From Nibribacter roseus (lineage in GTDB: Bacteria; Bacteroidota; Bacteroidia; Cytophagales; Hymenobacteraceae), in NCBI RefSeq assembly GCF_042662225.1, contig NZ_JBHSYQ010000003.1, positions 1,860,001-1,924,000 of the forward strand: a stretch of 64,000 nucleotides of DNA, read 5' to 3'. Shown one piece after another: positions 15,652-23,809 of the stretch. Under the pieces are notes generated by a model. The model saw only the letters and a program-made list of their open reading frames with translations. It searched no databases and had not been told where the DNA came from. Position numbers and translations under genes: made by a program. Each line of letters begins with the position of its first letter. The stretch's first letter is position 1.

Positions 15652-17231
15652 AGCTTATTTCTTGTGGGCGGCGGAGGTGGCGGAAGGTCTTTCTTCACCC
15701 GCACCGGCGGCGGGGGAGGAGGCAAAGTTCCAAACTTCTTTTCAAAGGCAGTTCTGCCTTCGGGGGTTTGGTCGAAACTCTCCACCTCGCCAGACTTAAA
15801 GATGACATACAAGGTTCCTTCATCGCTGCTCAATCCTTTTACAGTTGGGTTTCGCTCCTTGAACTCTTGGGGCAAGTCAGTGGTGAAGGGTGGTGGTGGT
15901 GGTAGTTTGGCCTGAGGCGCATCTGGGGCGGGTGGTGCCGGTGGCGGTGGAGCTGGCAAAGCAGGCAGCTTACCGTATTTCTTCTCAGCGGCGGCCATGC
16001 CTTTTACTGTACTAGGGTACTGCTCTGTCTTGCCAGATTTCAGATGGATAGACAATGTCTCATTTGCCCAAGTTAGCCGTTTTACAGAGGGGTTCCGTTT
16101 CAGAAAAGCTTTATAATCTGCTGGCAAGTCTTGCTTCTCCTGCACAGGTTCCTCGTCTTTCTTTACCACAGGCGGCATAAACTTTACCGTTTGCTTGTCT
16201 CTTTTGACAACCGGAGGAGTGAATTTAGTAGTCGCTTTTTCTTTGTTGGCGGCAGGGCTTGAAGAAGATTTTACTTCCTGCTTTTTCTTGGCCGGAGTAG
16301 ATTGTTGTTGGGCTACGGCAACGGCCTGCTGAGCGGTAGACTGTAGCTTCTCCGGAATTTCACTTAACGAGTCAGTGCCTGAAAAGAGCAGCAAGCCTGC
16401 TATAAGGGGCAGCGCGAGCAGGCTCTTCAGCAGGTGAGAGCGAGTACTTTGGGGTTGGTTCATCATCATGATTCGGTTTTTAAGGGGTATGGCATTGAAC
16501 GGGTGTACCACCAGAAGAGACGAGGGGCTAACGGCCCGTAGAAGCGAGTATTGGTAGATTTTGCGGTCAGCGCCTTTGTGCAGCAGCTGCCGGTCGGCAA
16601 TGAACTCCAGGTTTTCTTTAATGGACTGCCGCATCTTCCAGGCCATAGGGTTTAACCAACCAAACACCGTGAGCAGCTCTGCCAGCAATACATCTAAAGT
16701 GTGGGCCTGCTTTACGTGGACCTGCTCGTGCTCCAGAATCAACTTCAGTTCCTGGGCTTCAAAGGGAGCGGGATTCAGGTAAATGTTTCGGCCAAAAGAA
16801 AAAGGACTAATCTGTTCCGCCACCTTTCGGAAAGGGATGTGTTGAACTTTTGAAGGTTTAGATTTTCGGTGCAGCCGGTAGAGTGAAAAGAATTGCACCA
16901 GTAACCGGACAAACATAAGAGCTGCCCCAGTACAGAAAAGAAGTATTGCCACTTCACCATAATCAATGATATTTTCAGAGGCGACTGGGAAAGCTTCAGG
17001 TTGAGGCCAATATACCGACGGGCTAGGTAGAGCAGGCAAAAAAGTAGGTTTCTGTTGGCTAAACCAAGTTAAATCAAGGGCAGGGTAAACAGCTGAGAAT
17101 AGCACCGTAAACCAAAGGTATGCCCGGTTGAAGTTGTAAAACGTGAGCCGACGGAGCGCCAGAAAATAGAGGCCGTACAACAGCACCAAGGCCAGATTGG
17201 CTTTAAAAAGGTGTAGGAGGATTTCAGACAT
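15645..17231 (-). CDS. BlaR1-like M56 family metallopeptidase with tandem C-terminal modules
   Basis: From the ATG at 17231 the protein is 528 residues. The N-terminal half has four membrane segments around an M56 zinc protease domain with HEQVH at 168-172 (HExxH) and a downstream NLEFIADRQLL that supplies the second Glu/Asp region. A fourth segment (about 268-285) leads outside. The C-terminal 200 residues are Pro/Lys-rich and hold two copies of a roughly 52-residue module (about 368-422 and 451-503) with the pattern NPxVKxL-LxIxxKSGxxExxxxTxxGxxAxEKKxGxLP, each followed by a poly-Pro run. There is no beta-lactam-binding domain, so it is not a penicillin sensor in the classical sense. It overlaps the BlaI-type repressor gene by 8 nt. 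It probably senses an envelope signal and cleaves that repressor. An in-frame ATG at 17255 would lie inside the repressor gene and is less likely. Confidence 0.85.
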   Translation of the reverse strand: MSEILLHLFKANLALVLLYGLYFLALRRLTFYNFNRAYLWFTVLFSAVYPALDLTWFSQQKPTFLPALPSPSVYWPQPEAFPVASENIIDYGEVAILLFCTGAALMFVRLLVQFFSLYRLHRKSKPSKVQHIPFRKVAEQISPFSFGRNIYLNPAPFEAQELKLILEHEQVHVKQAHTLDVLLAELLTVFGWLNPMAWKMRQSIKENLEFIADRQLLHKGADRKIYQYSLLRAVSPSSLLVVHPFNAIPLKNRIMMMNQPQSTRSHLLKSLLALPLIAGLLLFSGTDSLSEIPEKLQSTAQQAVAVAQQQSTPAKKKQEVKSSSSPAANKEKATTKFTPPVVKRDKQTVKFMPPVVKKDEEPVQEKQDLPADYKAFLKRNPSVKRLTWANETLSIHLKSGKTEQYPSTVKGMAAAEKKYGKLPALPAPPPPAPPAPDAPQAKLPPPPPFTTDLPQEFKERNPTVKGLSSDEGTLYVIFKSGEVESFDQTPEGRTAFEKKFGTLPPPPPPVRVKKDLPPPPPPTRNKLN

Positions 17232-17598
17232 CTTTGTCAGGATTTTGGTTTTCAATCATTTGTACAATCTCCTTCAGCTCCTCCGGGCTCAGTTGCTTTT
17301 CCTTCACGAAAAACGCGACCAGTTCTTTGTAAGAGTTCTGGAAATAATCGCCCACAAAGCTCTTCATGAACCGCTTCTTGTATTCCTGCGCTTTTATAAT
17401 TGGGAAGTAGCGGTAAGTGTTCCCCAGCTTCTCGCCCTGCACATATTCCTTTTTCTCAAGGTTCTTGACCGTAGATGCCAAGGTGGTGTAAGGAGGCTTG
17501 GGGTCGGGGAGTTTCTGCAGGAAATCTTTGATAAAGCCTCCGCCGGTTTCCCAAATTACCTGCATGGCCTCCTCTTCCTGCTGTGTCAGTTTTTCCAT
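17224..17598 (-). CDS. BlaI/MecI/CopY family transcriptional repressor
   Basis: The 124-residue protein has the N-terminal winged helix (LTQQEEEAMQVIWETGG, then YTTLASTVKNLEKKEYV) and the C-terminal dimerisation helix typical of BlaI/MecI. Such repressors bind dyads upstream of their own operon and are inactivated by proteolysis through the M56 partner. The partner gene overlaps by 8 nt (ATGTCTGA), indicating coupled translation. Two similar dyads lie just upstream, consistent with autoregulation. No beta-lactamase gene is adjacent, so the target set is unknown. Confidence 0.93.
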   Translation of the reverse strand: MEKLTQQEEEAMQVIWETGGGFIKDFLQKLPDPKPPYTTLASTVKNLEKKEYVQGEKLGNTYRYFPIIKAQEYKKRFMKSFVGDYFQNSYKELVAFFVKEKQLSPEELKEIVQMIENQNPDKDV

Positions 17599-17611
17599 AG
17601 CTACTTCTGCT

Positions 17612-17626
17612 TACGAATATTTCGGA
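17612..17626. promoter_or_regulatory. Operator-like dyad 1 upstream of the BlaI-type gene
   Basis: TACGAATATTTCGGA is an imperfect dyad (CGAA-ATTTCG) 14 bp upstream of the repressor start. It matches dyad 2 at 13 of 15 positions. Confidence 0.65.
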
Positions 17627-17649
17627 TTGTTACGAACTCTTAGTATTAC

Positions 17650-17664
17650 TACGAAAATTTCGTA
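17650..17664. promoter_or_regulatory. Operator-like dyad 2 upstream of the BlaI-type gene
   Basis: TACGAAAATTTCGTA is palindromic except for the central base. It is spaced 38 bp centre to centre from dyad 1, close to four helical turns. These are the best candidates for the BlaI-family binding sites. Confidence 0.7.
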
Positions 17665-17704
17665 ATAAGTAGCGATTTTATTCGAGAATATTTTTCTAAA
17701 AATT

Positions 17705-17740
17705 AAAAAAGCCTATTTCTATGGCAGAAGAGGCTTTTTT
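17705..17740. terminator. Hairpin downstream of the MBL gene
   Basis: AAAAAAGCCT (17705-17714) pairs with AGGCTTTTTT (17731-17740), a stem that gives T-runs on both strands. It lies 56 bp beyond the MBL stop, past a 38-bp palindrome. Confidence 0.75.
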
Positions 17741-17747
17741 AATGATG

Positions 17748-17787
17748 CTGTTTTTGTGCTGTTTTCCGGAAAAGAGGGCTAAAACAG
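17748..17787. repeat. 38-bp palindromic element
   Basis: CTGTTTTTGTGCTGTTTTCC, then GGAAAAGAGGGCTAAAACAG. It lies between the MBL stop and the hairpin at 17705-17740. Confidence 0.8.
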
Positions 17788-17795
17788 GTGGGGGG

Positions 17796-18545
17796 CTACT
17801 GACTGTTTTCTGCAAATGAATATTTCTTGCCAATCTGCTGTATTCGTTCTGGCAGATTGCCTGCCAAATAACCGCCATGAAAACAAATAAGATGTTCAAT
17901 GTCAAACGTAGCTAGTTTCTGTACAGAGATCAATGCCGCAGGTAAATCAAGGGTGAACTCAGGATTGGCAAGTGCCAACTCTTCGTTTTCTACCACTAGC
18001 GCATCGGCGGCTATCAAAGTTTTAGATGATGGCACATACACTGAAATATGTCCCGGCGTGTGCCCCGGCGTCGGGATGATAAGTACGTCACTAAAAAGTA
18101 AAGTTTTCTCTGTTTCTGGCAAAACAACATCCACGGCAACGGGTTGTACTGTTTTCAGGAATTGCTGAAAAGCCAGTCCGCCAGGTTTCTGTTCTTCGGG
18201 CAATGAGTCTTGTAAATCTTCTGCCTGTTGTAACCGGGCAGGTTTTTGGCTGCCATTTATAAAGCTTGCTTCCGTTTCTGAGGCATACACGGTCAGGTGC
18301 GGAAATTGCTCTTTTATTTCGGCCAAGGCACCTACATGGTCAATGTCATGGTGGGTAATTAAAATGCCGGTGAGGTCAGAAAGCGAATAGCCAATCTGCT
18401 GCAGAGTCTCTTCTAACAGTGGTTTGAAACCCGGATAGCCACAATCTATCAGCACAAGCTCTGTTTCGTTTTCCATTAAAACCGGATGAATGGTTTCTTC
18501 GCGGCCTTGGTGGCTAAAAGTAATGTTAAGAGGGTATGCCTTCAT
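17796..18545 (-). CDS. MBL-fold metallohydrolase
   Basis: The 249 residues carry the metallo-beta-lactamase-fold zinc motif ITHHDIDHVGAL (HxHxDH form HHDIDH) at about residues 62-73. A later PTPGHTPGHISVYVPSSKTLIAADAL supplies the third His and the bridging Asp. It lacks features of glyoxalase II or RNase Z and fits the broad hydrolase group. Possible substrates include lactones or thioesters; none can be chosen from sequence. It is transcribed alone, away from the BlaI promoter region. Confidence 0.9.
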   Translation of the reverse strand: MKAYPLNITFSHQGREETIHPVLMENETELVLIDCGYPGFKPLLEETLQQIGYSLSDLTGILITHHDIDHVGALAEIKEQFPHLTVYASETEASFINGSQKPARLQQAEDLQDSLPEEQKPGGLAFQQFLKTVQPVAVDVVLPETEKTLLFSDVLIIPTPGHTPGHISVYVPSSKTLIAADALVVENEELALANPEFTLDLPAALISVQKLATFDIEHLICFHGGYLAGNLPERIQQIGKKYSFAENSQ

Positions 18546-18576
18546 GATCTTTTAATCGCGGTTGTGTCACAGAAGA

Positions 18577-20328
18577 CTACTTTACGGGTAGTTTGCCGCC
18601 TTGCCAGCGGGTAACGGGGTAGCGCAAATAAGTGTTCTCAAAGTGCGGGGTGTTCTGGTACACAAAGTTCAGCTGGGCCCGGGCGCTTTTGGCTAAGGCA
18701 GGGTCTTTGGCCTTGGCTTCTTCCAGAGCGGCTTTCAGCTTGGGGTCTTTCTTCAGGTATTCCGCCGCTAAGTCTTCAAACACATATGCTGAGAAATGCT
18801 CTTTCTGCCCCAGAATGGAATCAAAGAAGTTCCAGGCGAAATAAGAGTCCAGCCCCTGCGGCTCCAGCGTCTCTACCAGAAAACGGTTGCTGATCTGGTT
18901 CAGCTCTACCACGTAGTCTCCCGCAAAGTACTGGATGGGCAGCTGCTCCTGGCGCACCTGCACGTCAGTGTGCAGGTAATGGCCCTCATAGGGGCGGGGC
19001 AGGGTTTTGTAGTCGGTGATGTAGTAGACTTCGGTGGTAAGCACGGTGTCTTTGGTCAGGCGCTTCAGGTCTACCTGATTCTGCTCTAGCCGCGCAATCA
19101 CCTCGTGCCAGGCCTGCGGAATAATATAGGCCTTTGGTTTTTTTACCGTAATGGTGGGGCGGAAGGTGTCGAAGAACTTTACCGTGCGGGTGAATGGTGC
19201 CTTGCGGTCGTAGTACAGGCGGGACTGCCCGCTCACTTCGCTGGGCTTGTACTTGGCCTCATACCCCTGAAATTGGAGAAGCTCAAACTCGGTAGTGTCC
19301 GGAGCCCAATTCAATACGAACTCCTGCTGCTGCCGAACGGCGGAGCGGTCTTTGGCGCGTGCGGCTCTAATGTTGTTCACGTTTTTAGCCGTGAAGTCCA
19401 GAAACTCCAGCATAAGGTCATAGGTAGACTGCACGCGCTGGTCAAAGGGCTTGAGCATGTGCGTTTCGGGCACAAAGCCCAAGGTTTGGTATAAGGCCGT
19501 GTAGCCCGTGGCGTACCGCGGCGACTCCATAAACCCGAAGATGCCAGACTCCGGTAGCTCTCCTCTGGAATTTACGTAGGGCACCAGCGGCCACTTCCGC
19601 TTCTCCATGCCTTTGTAAAGAGCGGGCAGCATGCTGTTCTTCAGTAAATGACCCAAGGCCCCGCCCAATTTGTTATGCTGCGTAGGAATAAGGGTCATGG
19701 TGTACTGGTAATCGGCGCCGTTGCTGGTATGGTTATCCACGAATACCTCAGGGTCCCAGGTCCGGAAAATAGTGGCAAACGTGAGGGCGTTGCGGGAATC
19801 GGCTTTGATGAAATCTCGGTTGAGGTCCAGGTTGCGTGCATTGCCTCTGAAGCCGTAGCTCTCGGGCCCGTTCTGGTTCGTGCGGGTGTGGCTGTTGCGG
19901 TTCAGGGCGCCGCCCACGTTGTAGATTGGAATTATCACCAGCACCACCTTATCTAGCTGTGCTTTAAGCTTTTTGTTCTGCATGAGGTCACGGGCCAGCA
20001 TCATAGTTGCGTCAATGCCCTCAGGCTCGCCAGGGTGAATGCCGTTCTGCACCAGCAGCACCGCCTTGCCCTTCCGGTGAATGGATTGTGGGTCAAAATC
20101 ACCATCGGTAGAAATTACCACGGTGTGTAGCGGTTTGCCGGCATCGGTCATGCCTACGGCAGACATTTTTATTTCAGAATACGCTTCGTCTAAGCGCTGG
20201 TAGTAGTCAATACATTCTTGGTAAGTAGCGGTTTTAGTACCCTTGCTTTTCTCATAGGGCGTATTCCAATCAGGTGCGGTGGTAGAGAAAAGAAGGCTGC
20301 TGAGAAAGCTAAAAAAGGTAAGAAGCAT
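18577..20328 (-). CDS. M14 family zinc carboxypeptidase-like metallopeptidase, secreted
   Basis: The 583-residue protein begins with a hydrophobic signal sequence (LLTFFSFLSSLLFSTTAPD). The M14 zinc ligands are visible as His98 and Glu101 in GIHPGEPEGIDATMML and His200 in VDNHTSNGADYQY, and a probable catalytic Glu lies in LGFVPETHML. The C-terminal 250 residues are an extra region typical of large Bacteroidota M14 proteins. It is predicted to be periplasmic or outer-membrane facing and to trim peptides or peptidoglycan stems. It lies 31 bp upstream of the MBL gene and may be co-transcribed with it. Confidence 0.9.
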   Translation of the reverse strand: MLLTFFSFLSSLLFSTTAPDWNTPYEKSKGTKTATYQECIDYYQRLDEAYSEIKMSAVGMTDAGKPLHTVVISTDGDFDPQSIHRKGKAVLLVQNGIHPGEPEGIDATMMLARDLMQNKKLKAQLDKVVLVIIPIYNVGGALNRNSHTRTNQNGPESYGFRGNARNLDLNRDFIKADSRNALTFATIFRTWDPEVFVDNHTSNGADYQYTMTLIPTQHNKLGGALGHLLKNSMLPALYKGMEKRKWPLVPYVNSRGELPESGIFGFMESPRYATGYTALYQTLGFVPETHMLKPFDQRVQSTYDLMLEFLDFTAKNVNNIRAARAKDRSAVRQQQEFVLNWAPDTTEFELLQFQGYEAKYKPSEVSGQSRLYYDRKAPFTRTVKFFDTFRPTITVKKPKAYIIPQAWHEVIARLEQNQVDLKRLTKDTVLTTEVYYITDYKTLPRPYEGHYLHTDVQVRQEQLPIQYFAGDYVVELNQISNRFLVETLEPQGLDSYFAWNFFDSILGQKEHFSAYVFEDLAAEYLKKDPKLKAALEEAKAKDPALAKSARAQLNFVYQNTPHFENTYLRYPVTRWQGGKLPVK

Positions 20329-20392
20329 GGTGCGCGAGGTATAGATTTAGAAGTCAATGTTAGGGATTAAACCGCAGAAAAGGAAAAAGCCT

Positions 20393-20427
20393 CAACCCCA
20401 GCCTCTCTCCAACAGAGAGAGGGGGTT
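20393..20427. repeat. Short hairpin repeat (CCTCTCTCC-AGAGAGAGG type)
   Basis: AACCCCAGCCTCTCTCC and its near complement flank a short loop. It is the first of three palindromic units filling the 394-bp gap upstream of the M14 gene. Confidence 0.55.
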
Positions 20428-20435
20428 CCGTTGAT

Positions 20436-20475
20436 GCGTTTTAGAGCAGTTTTGCTGAAAACGCGCCGGAAACGC
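20436..20475. repeat. 38-bp palindromic element
   Basis: GCGTTTTAGAGCAGTTTT, then AAAACGCGCCGGAAACGC, a diverged member. Confidence 0.65.
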
Positions 20476-20486
20476 GAACACTGTCG

Positions 20487-20617
20487 CAAGTTTAGCGGTA
20501 GCATAACTTGTGGCTGCCTTGGCGGAAGTTTAAAAATTTCCCAAGTTCTGCTGCCTAGCCACGAAAGTTGAAAACTTTCTACATGAAAAGATCCAAGTTA
20601 CGCTACCGCTAAACTTG
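20487..20617. repeat. 131-bp inverted-repeat element
   Basis: Arms of 24 bp (CAAGTTTAGCGGTAGCATAA and on at 20487-20510; its complement at 20594-20617) differ at one position. The interior contains the further imperfect dyads GGAAGTTTAAAAATTTCC and GAAAGTTGAAAACTTTC. The size and ends fit a MITE-like or REP-like unit. There is no coding sequence inside. Confidence 0.75.
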
Positions 20618-20722
20618 AAGCAGAACCCAAATCTCTGCCGTTGCAGTGATGTCCGCTCAAAAGACCTCGAAGTGTCTCCAAGACTTGCGAGTGTCTGCGC
20701 CAAAAGCCGTACCATGAATAAA

Positions 20723-21304
20723 CTACTTATTTGTTTCCTGCCTCAGGTATACTTTCTGCTCCATTTTATAGACGTTGGTATTAATGCGGAACAACAACGT
20801 GGAATCTGAGGGTTTGGTAACGGTTATGTGACCAGCAGTGGCGGGAGATGGTTCTGAACTTTTGGACCGCAGGTTTTGGTAAGAAAGTACTTCCGAACTG
20901 AAAGGCAAATGGATGCTTTGAGCGGTAGAAACAGAGTCAGGTGCATCTACAAAAGTAATTCTGGCACTATCATAGAAAGCGGGTGATACTTTGAAGTCAA
21001 TCCACAGCGAGTCCTGAAAGTCTTGGAAGGAGAGGGAGGAGAAAACATTAGCTTCCGGTAGAGAATCTGAGGAAATAAAAAGTGAGTAGGAGGCAGAGTC
21101 GGGTACCCAATGGCCATTTTCTTGAATAGAATGTAGAACCAAATGCTGAGTGAGCATAATCGGCAGTTGCATTGTATCTATGATAGGGGCATAAATGATT
21201 TGTCCCACTTGCTCAAACAGTTTGCAACCCGAAGCACAAACAATACAAATGCTTATTAAAAAAGCATGATTTGCTCTCCGCCAGTAAACTTGGAGATTGG
21301 CCAT
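20723..21304 (-). CDS. Hypothetical lipoprotein
   Basis: The 193 residues start with MANLQVYWRRANHAFLISIC and a lipobox-like CASGC at about residue 27, followed by KLFEQ. The body (SYSLFISSDSLPEANVFSSL, WIDFKVSPAFYDSARITFV, LLFRINTNVYKMEQKVYLR) suggests a beta-rich envelope protein. No family is recognised. It lies 6 bp downstream of the DoxX-family gene on the same strand and is probably co-transcribed with it. Confidence 0.75.
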   Translation of the reverse strand: MANLQVYWRRANHAFLISICIVCASGCKLFEQVGQIIYAPIIDTMQLPIMLTQHLVLHSIQENGHWVPDSASYSLFISSDSLPEANVFSSLSFQDFQDSLWIDFKVSPAFYDSARITFVDAPDSVSTAQSIHLPFSSEVLSYQNLRSKSSEPSPATAGHITVTKPSDSTLLFRINTNVYKMEQKVYLRQETNK

Positions 21305-21310
21305 TTTCTG

Positions 21311-21748
21311 TTAGTAGCGGTGGTTTAACTCGCTCCCGAACATTTTGTCATCCAGGCTGAAGCGCCCAGGTCCTATAAAATAAAGGCCTAAAAAAAGAAT
21401 GGCTGCTTCTACCGCGTGGGAGTAACCGCCAAAACCATCGCCGCCTAGGTAGTGGCGCAATGCTGCCACCACCATAGTAATAAACAACAGCAAGGTGGTT
21501 GGTCTAAACATAAGGCCTAACATCAGGAACAGACCGCCTATAGTTTCGGAAAAGGCCGCCATAAACCCAAAAAAAGCGTGCCCAAAATCAATACCCAAAT
21601 TGCCCATGGCGCTGCCCACCATCTCCCATTTTTCAGCTCCTCCGGTAATCTTAGGCCATCCGTGCACCATAAACATGAAGCCTATGCCAATGCGCAAAAC
21701 GAGCAAGCCAAAATTACGGTGCGGGTACAGGTTGCGGAGAAAACTCAT
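21311..21748 (-). CDS. DoxX family membrane protein
   Basis: The 145 residues form four membrane helices of the DoxX/SURF4-like family, with the typical motifs LRIGIGFMFMVHGWPKITGG near the N-terminus and AAFSETIGGLFLMLGLMFRP in helix 2. The biochemical role of this family is poorly defined; members have been linked to thiosulfate:quinone chemistry and redox stress. The start MSFLRNLYPHRN is the only ATG before helix 1. Confidence 0.9.
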   Translation of the reverse strand: MSFLRNLYPHRNFGLLVLRIGIGFMFMVHGWPKITGGAEKWEMVGSAMGNLGIDFGHAFFGFMAAFSETIGGLFLMLGLMFRPTTLLLFITMVVAALRHYLGGDGFGGYSHAVEAAILFLGLYFIGPGRFSLDDKMFGSELNHRY

Positions 21749-21766
21749 GTTTGCCAGAAATTAGTT

Positions 21767-21802
21767 GTATTAGGCCTGTTTTTCAAAAAGTAAGGCAAAA
21801 AC
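21767..21802. repeat. 38-bp palindromic element
   Basis: GTATTAGGCCTGTTTTTTC, then AAAAAGTAAGGCAAAAAC, lying beyond the end of the lipoprotein gene at 21853. Confidence 0.7.
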
Positions 21803-21852
21803 TTGAACAAAAATGAGTTACACTTTCATATATACATTCAATCATTCACTCA

Positions 21853-22569
21853 TTAATAAATAAGCACACCGGTTACGGTAGCTGAATTAGGCACGTCTTT
21901 TATCTTAAGTTTTGACCAACGCTCTGCCGGAATATCGCCCAGGTCAAGAAAGAAACTCATGCCTGCTTTGCCCGCTATAGCCACAAAATGTTCTTCGCCG
22001 GGTGTTACCTGCGTTATGTTTATATTATTTTTTAGCTCACCAAAGGTGCTGCCAATACCAATGCCTTCAGCGGTTTTGTAGGCGGGGTTCAAAACAGTGA
22101 TTCGCCAAACATGGCAAGCGTCGCCAGTACATTCCTGCTCCACACGTAAATCGGTACGTTTGCGCTCGCCAAGTACCTCGTAGGCTATGGTGGTCATGCC
22201 TTCCTGCATGTGCTCAATCTCACGCAGCTTATTTTCGCCGTACTGTTTGCGCAATTCTTTAATGGTCATGCCAATTTTAACCGCTCCGGCCTGTTTCTGT
22301 TGCAGGGTGTAATTGAACAGTGGATTGGCATTGGTAGGCGATGAAGAGGCCGTAGAAGTGGCGCCGGGAAGCGTTTCTTCTGGGTCAGAGCCGAAGTCAT
22401 TGGTGGTAGGGGCGGCTGGATCTGGAGAACCTAACTCCTGAGCATCTTCGTACACTTCAGCAGCCGTTTCTTCCAGTTTTGTTTCTTGTTCGGTTTGGGC
22501 TGTGTTAGAATCTTGGTTACAGCTAGCCAGTGCCAGAACGGAGCAAAACAAAAAAGCAATCTTTTTCAT
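21853..22569 (-). CDS. Hypothetical lipoprotein
   Basis: The start at 22569 gives MKKIAFLFCSVLALASCNQD, a textbook lipoprotein signal with Cys17; an upstream in-frame ATG at 22620 would bury it. A Glu/Ala/Thr-rich linker (about 20-80) is followed by a conserved-looking domain with QAGAVKIGMTIKELRKQYG and a second copy-like ITVLNPAYKTAEGIGIGSTFGELKNNI. The paired xxIGMTxxELRxxYG and GIGSTFGELKNN motifs suggest two related halves. No function is assigned. It is probably anchored in the envelope. Confidence 0.8.
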   Translation of the reverse strand: MKKIAFLFCSVLALASCNQDSNTAQTEQETKLEETAAEVYEDAQELGSPDPAAPTTNDFGSDPEETLPGATSTASSSPTNANPLFNYTLQQKQAGAVKIGMTIKELRKQYGENKLREIEHMQEGMTTIAYEVLGERKRTDLRVEQECTGDACHVWRITVLNPAYKTAEGIGIGSTFGELKNNINITQVTPGEEHFVAIAGKAGMSFFLDLGDIPAERWSKLKIKDVPNSATVTGVLIY

Positions 22570-22701
22570 GTAAGGTTGATTTGGAAGGGCATAGGTACTA
22601 GTTCTAAAGACATAACGCAAGTAGTACGCGCAGGTTACCCACAGGTTTTTTGGCGTTAGCCGGTTTTAAGGGTAATTTGCCTCCACACAGTAAGTACAAC
22701 T

Positions 22702-23538
22702 ATGGAAAAGAAGCCCCTCATTTTGGTGTCGAACGATGACGGAATCACGGCCCCCGGTATTCATGTTTTGGTAAAGGTGATGCAACGGATAGGTGAAGTA
22801 GTGGTAGTAGCCCCAGACGGGCCTCAGTCGGGCATGGGTCACGCTATTACCATTGGCAACACCCTGCGGTTAGACAAATCTTTGGCCTTTGACGAAGTAG
22901 AATCTTACGAGTGCTCCGGCACCCCCGCCGATTGCGTAAAACTGGCCAAGCACCACGTGCTCAAAGACCGTAAACCTGACCTGGTGGTAAGCGGAATCAA
23001 CCATGGCTCTAACTCCAGCATAAGCGTGCTGTACTCCGGCACCATGTCGGCGGCCATTGAGGCAGCCATTGAAGGATTGCCCGCTATTGGTTTCTCGCTT
23101 TGTGACTACGGCCATGACATTGACTTCAGCCACACCGAGGAATTTGTAGAGCGCATTACCCGGCAGGCGCTGGAGCATGGCGTGCCTAAAGGAGTGGCCT
23201 TGAACGTGAACTTCCCCAAGAAATCAGACAATCCTATAGCCGGTATAAAAGTTTGCCGGCAGGCGCGGGCAAAGTGGGAGGAGGAGTTTGATGAACGCCA
23301 AGACCCGCGCGGCCGCGGATATTTCTGGCTAACGGGCAGCTTCGTGAACTACGACCAAGGCGATGATACCGATGAAGCCGCACTTGCCCAAAATTACGTG
23401 AGTGTTGTGCCCTGCCAGTTTGACATGACCGCCCACCACACCATCACTACCCTCAACAACGACTGGAACTTGAACCCCTCTTCAGAGCCAGTTTTGGGTT
23501 CTAAGAATTATGAGAATGCAGGCGAGGGACTAGGATAA
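22702..23538 (+). CDS. surE: 5'/3'-nucleotidase SurE
   Basis: SurE is a divalent-metal-dependent phosphatase of nucleoside monophosphates and short polyphosphate. The signature LILVSNDDGITAPGI holds the metal-binding Asp pair at residues 12-13. VVVVAPDGPQSGMGHAIT follows, then CSGTPADCVKLA and VSGINHGSNSSISVLYSGTM (metal Asn). The 278 residues are slightly longer than the usual 250. The gene appears monocistronic, with a strong terminator 23 bp past the stop. Confidence 0.97.
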   Translation: MEKKPLILVSNDDGITAPGIHVLVKVMQRIGEVVVVAPDGPQSGMGHAITIGNTLRLDKSLAFDEVESYECSGTPADCVKLAKHHVLKDRKPDLVVSGINHGSNSSISVLYSGTMSAAIEAAIEGLPAIGFSLCDYGHDIDFSHTEEFVERITRQALEHGVPKGVALNVNFPKKSDNPIAGIKVCRQARAKWEEEFDERQDPRGRGYFWLTGSFVNYDQGDDTDEAALAQNYVSVVPCQFDMTAHHTITTLNNDWNLNPSSEPVLGSKNYENAGEGLG

Positions 23539-23578
23539 CTGTTTTAGCCCTTGTTTCAGAAAAGCAGCCCGGAAACAG
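23539..23578. repeat. 38-bp palindromic element at the surE stop
   Basis: CTGTTTTAGCCCTTGTTTC, then GAAAAGCAGCCCGGAAACAG, beginning immediately after the surE TAA. Its right arm forms the left stem of the following terminator. Confidence 0.8.
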
Positions 23579-23598
23579 CTTTCCGGGCTGCTTTTTTT
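23561..23598 (+). terminator. surE terminator
   Basis: A 15-bp perfect stem (23561-23575 with 23580-23594) has a 4-nt loop, with the stem merging into T7. It re-uses the right half of the 38-bp palindrome. Confidence 0.92.
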
Positions 23599-23809
23599 GT
23601 GCCTTTCAGTTGGCTATTTTAACCAAATGTATGGTCATGCTGAGGCAAAACAGCAGGAATAGTTGCTGTAAAAAATTTAAGATGAATAATATTGTCTGTA
23701 ATAAAAATTCAAAAGTCAAGTGCTAAACATTTACTTTCTGCACTTATTGCTGCATATTGGTCTGGCAATGGAAGAAGGGTTGAAGAGTAACCATAATCAG
23801 AAAAAATAC

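Noticed and set aside
15649..15915. Gly-rich plus-strand frame opposite the M56 gene tail
   Set aside because: It is the complement of poly-Pro codons.
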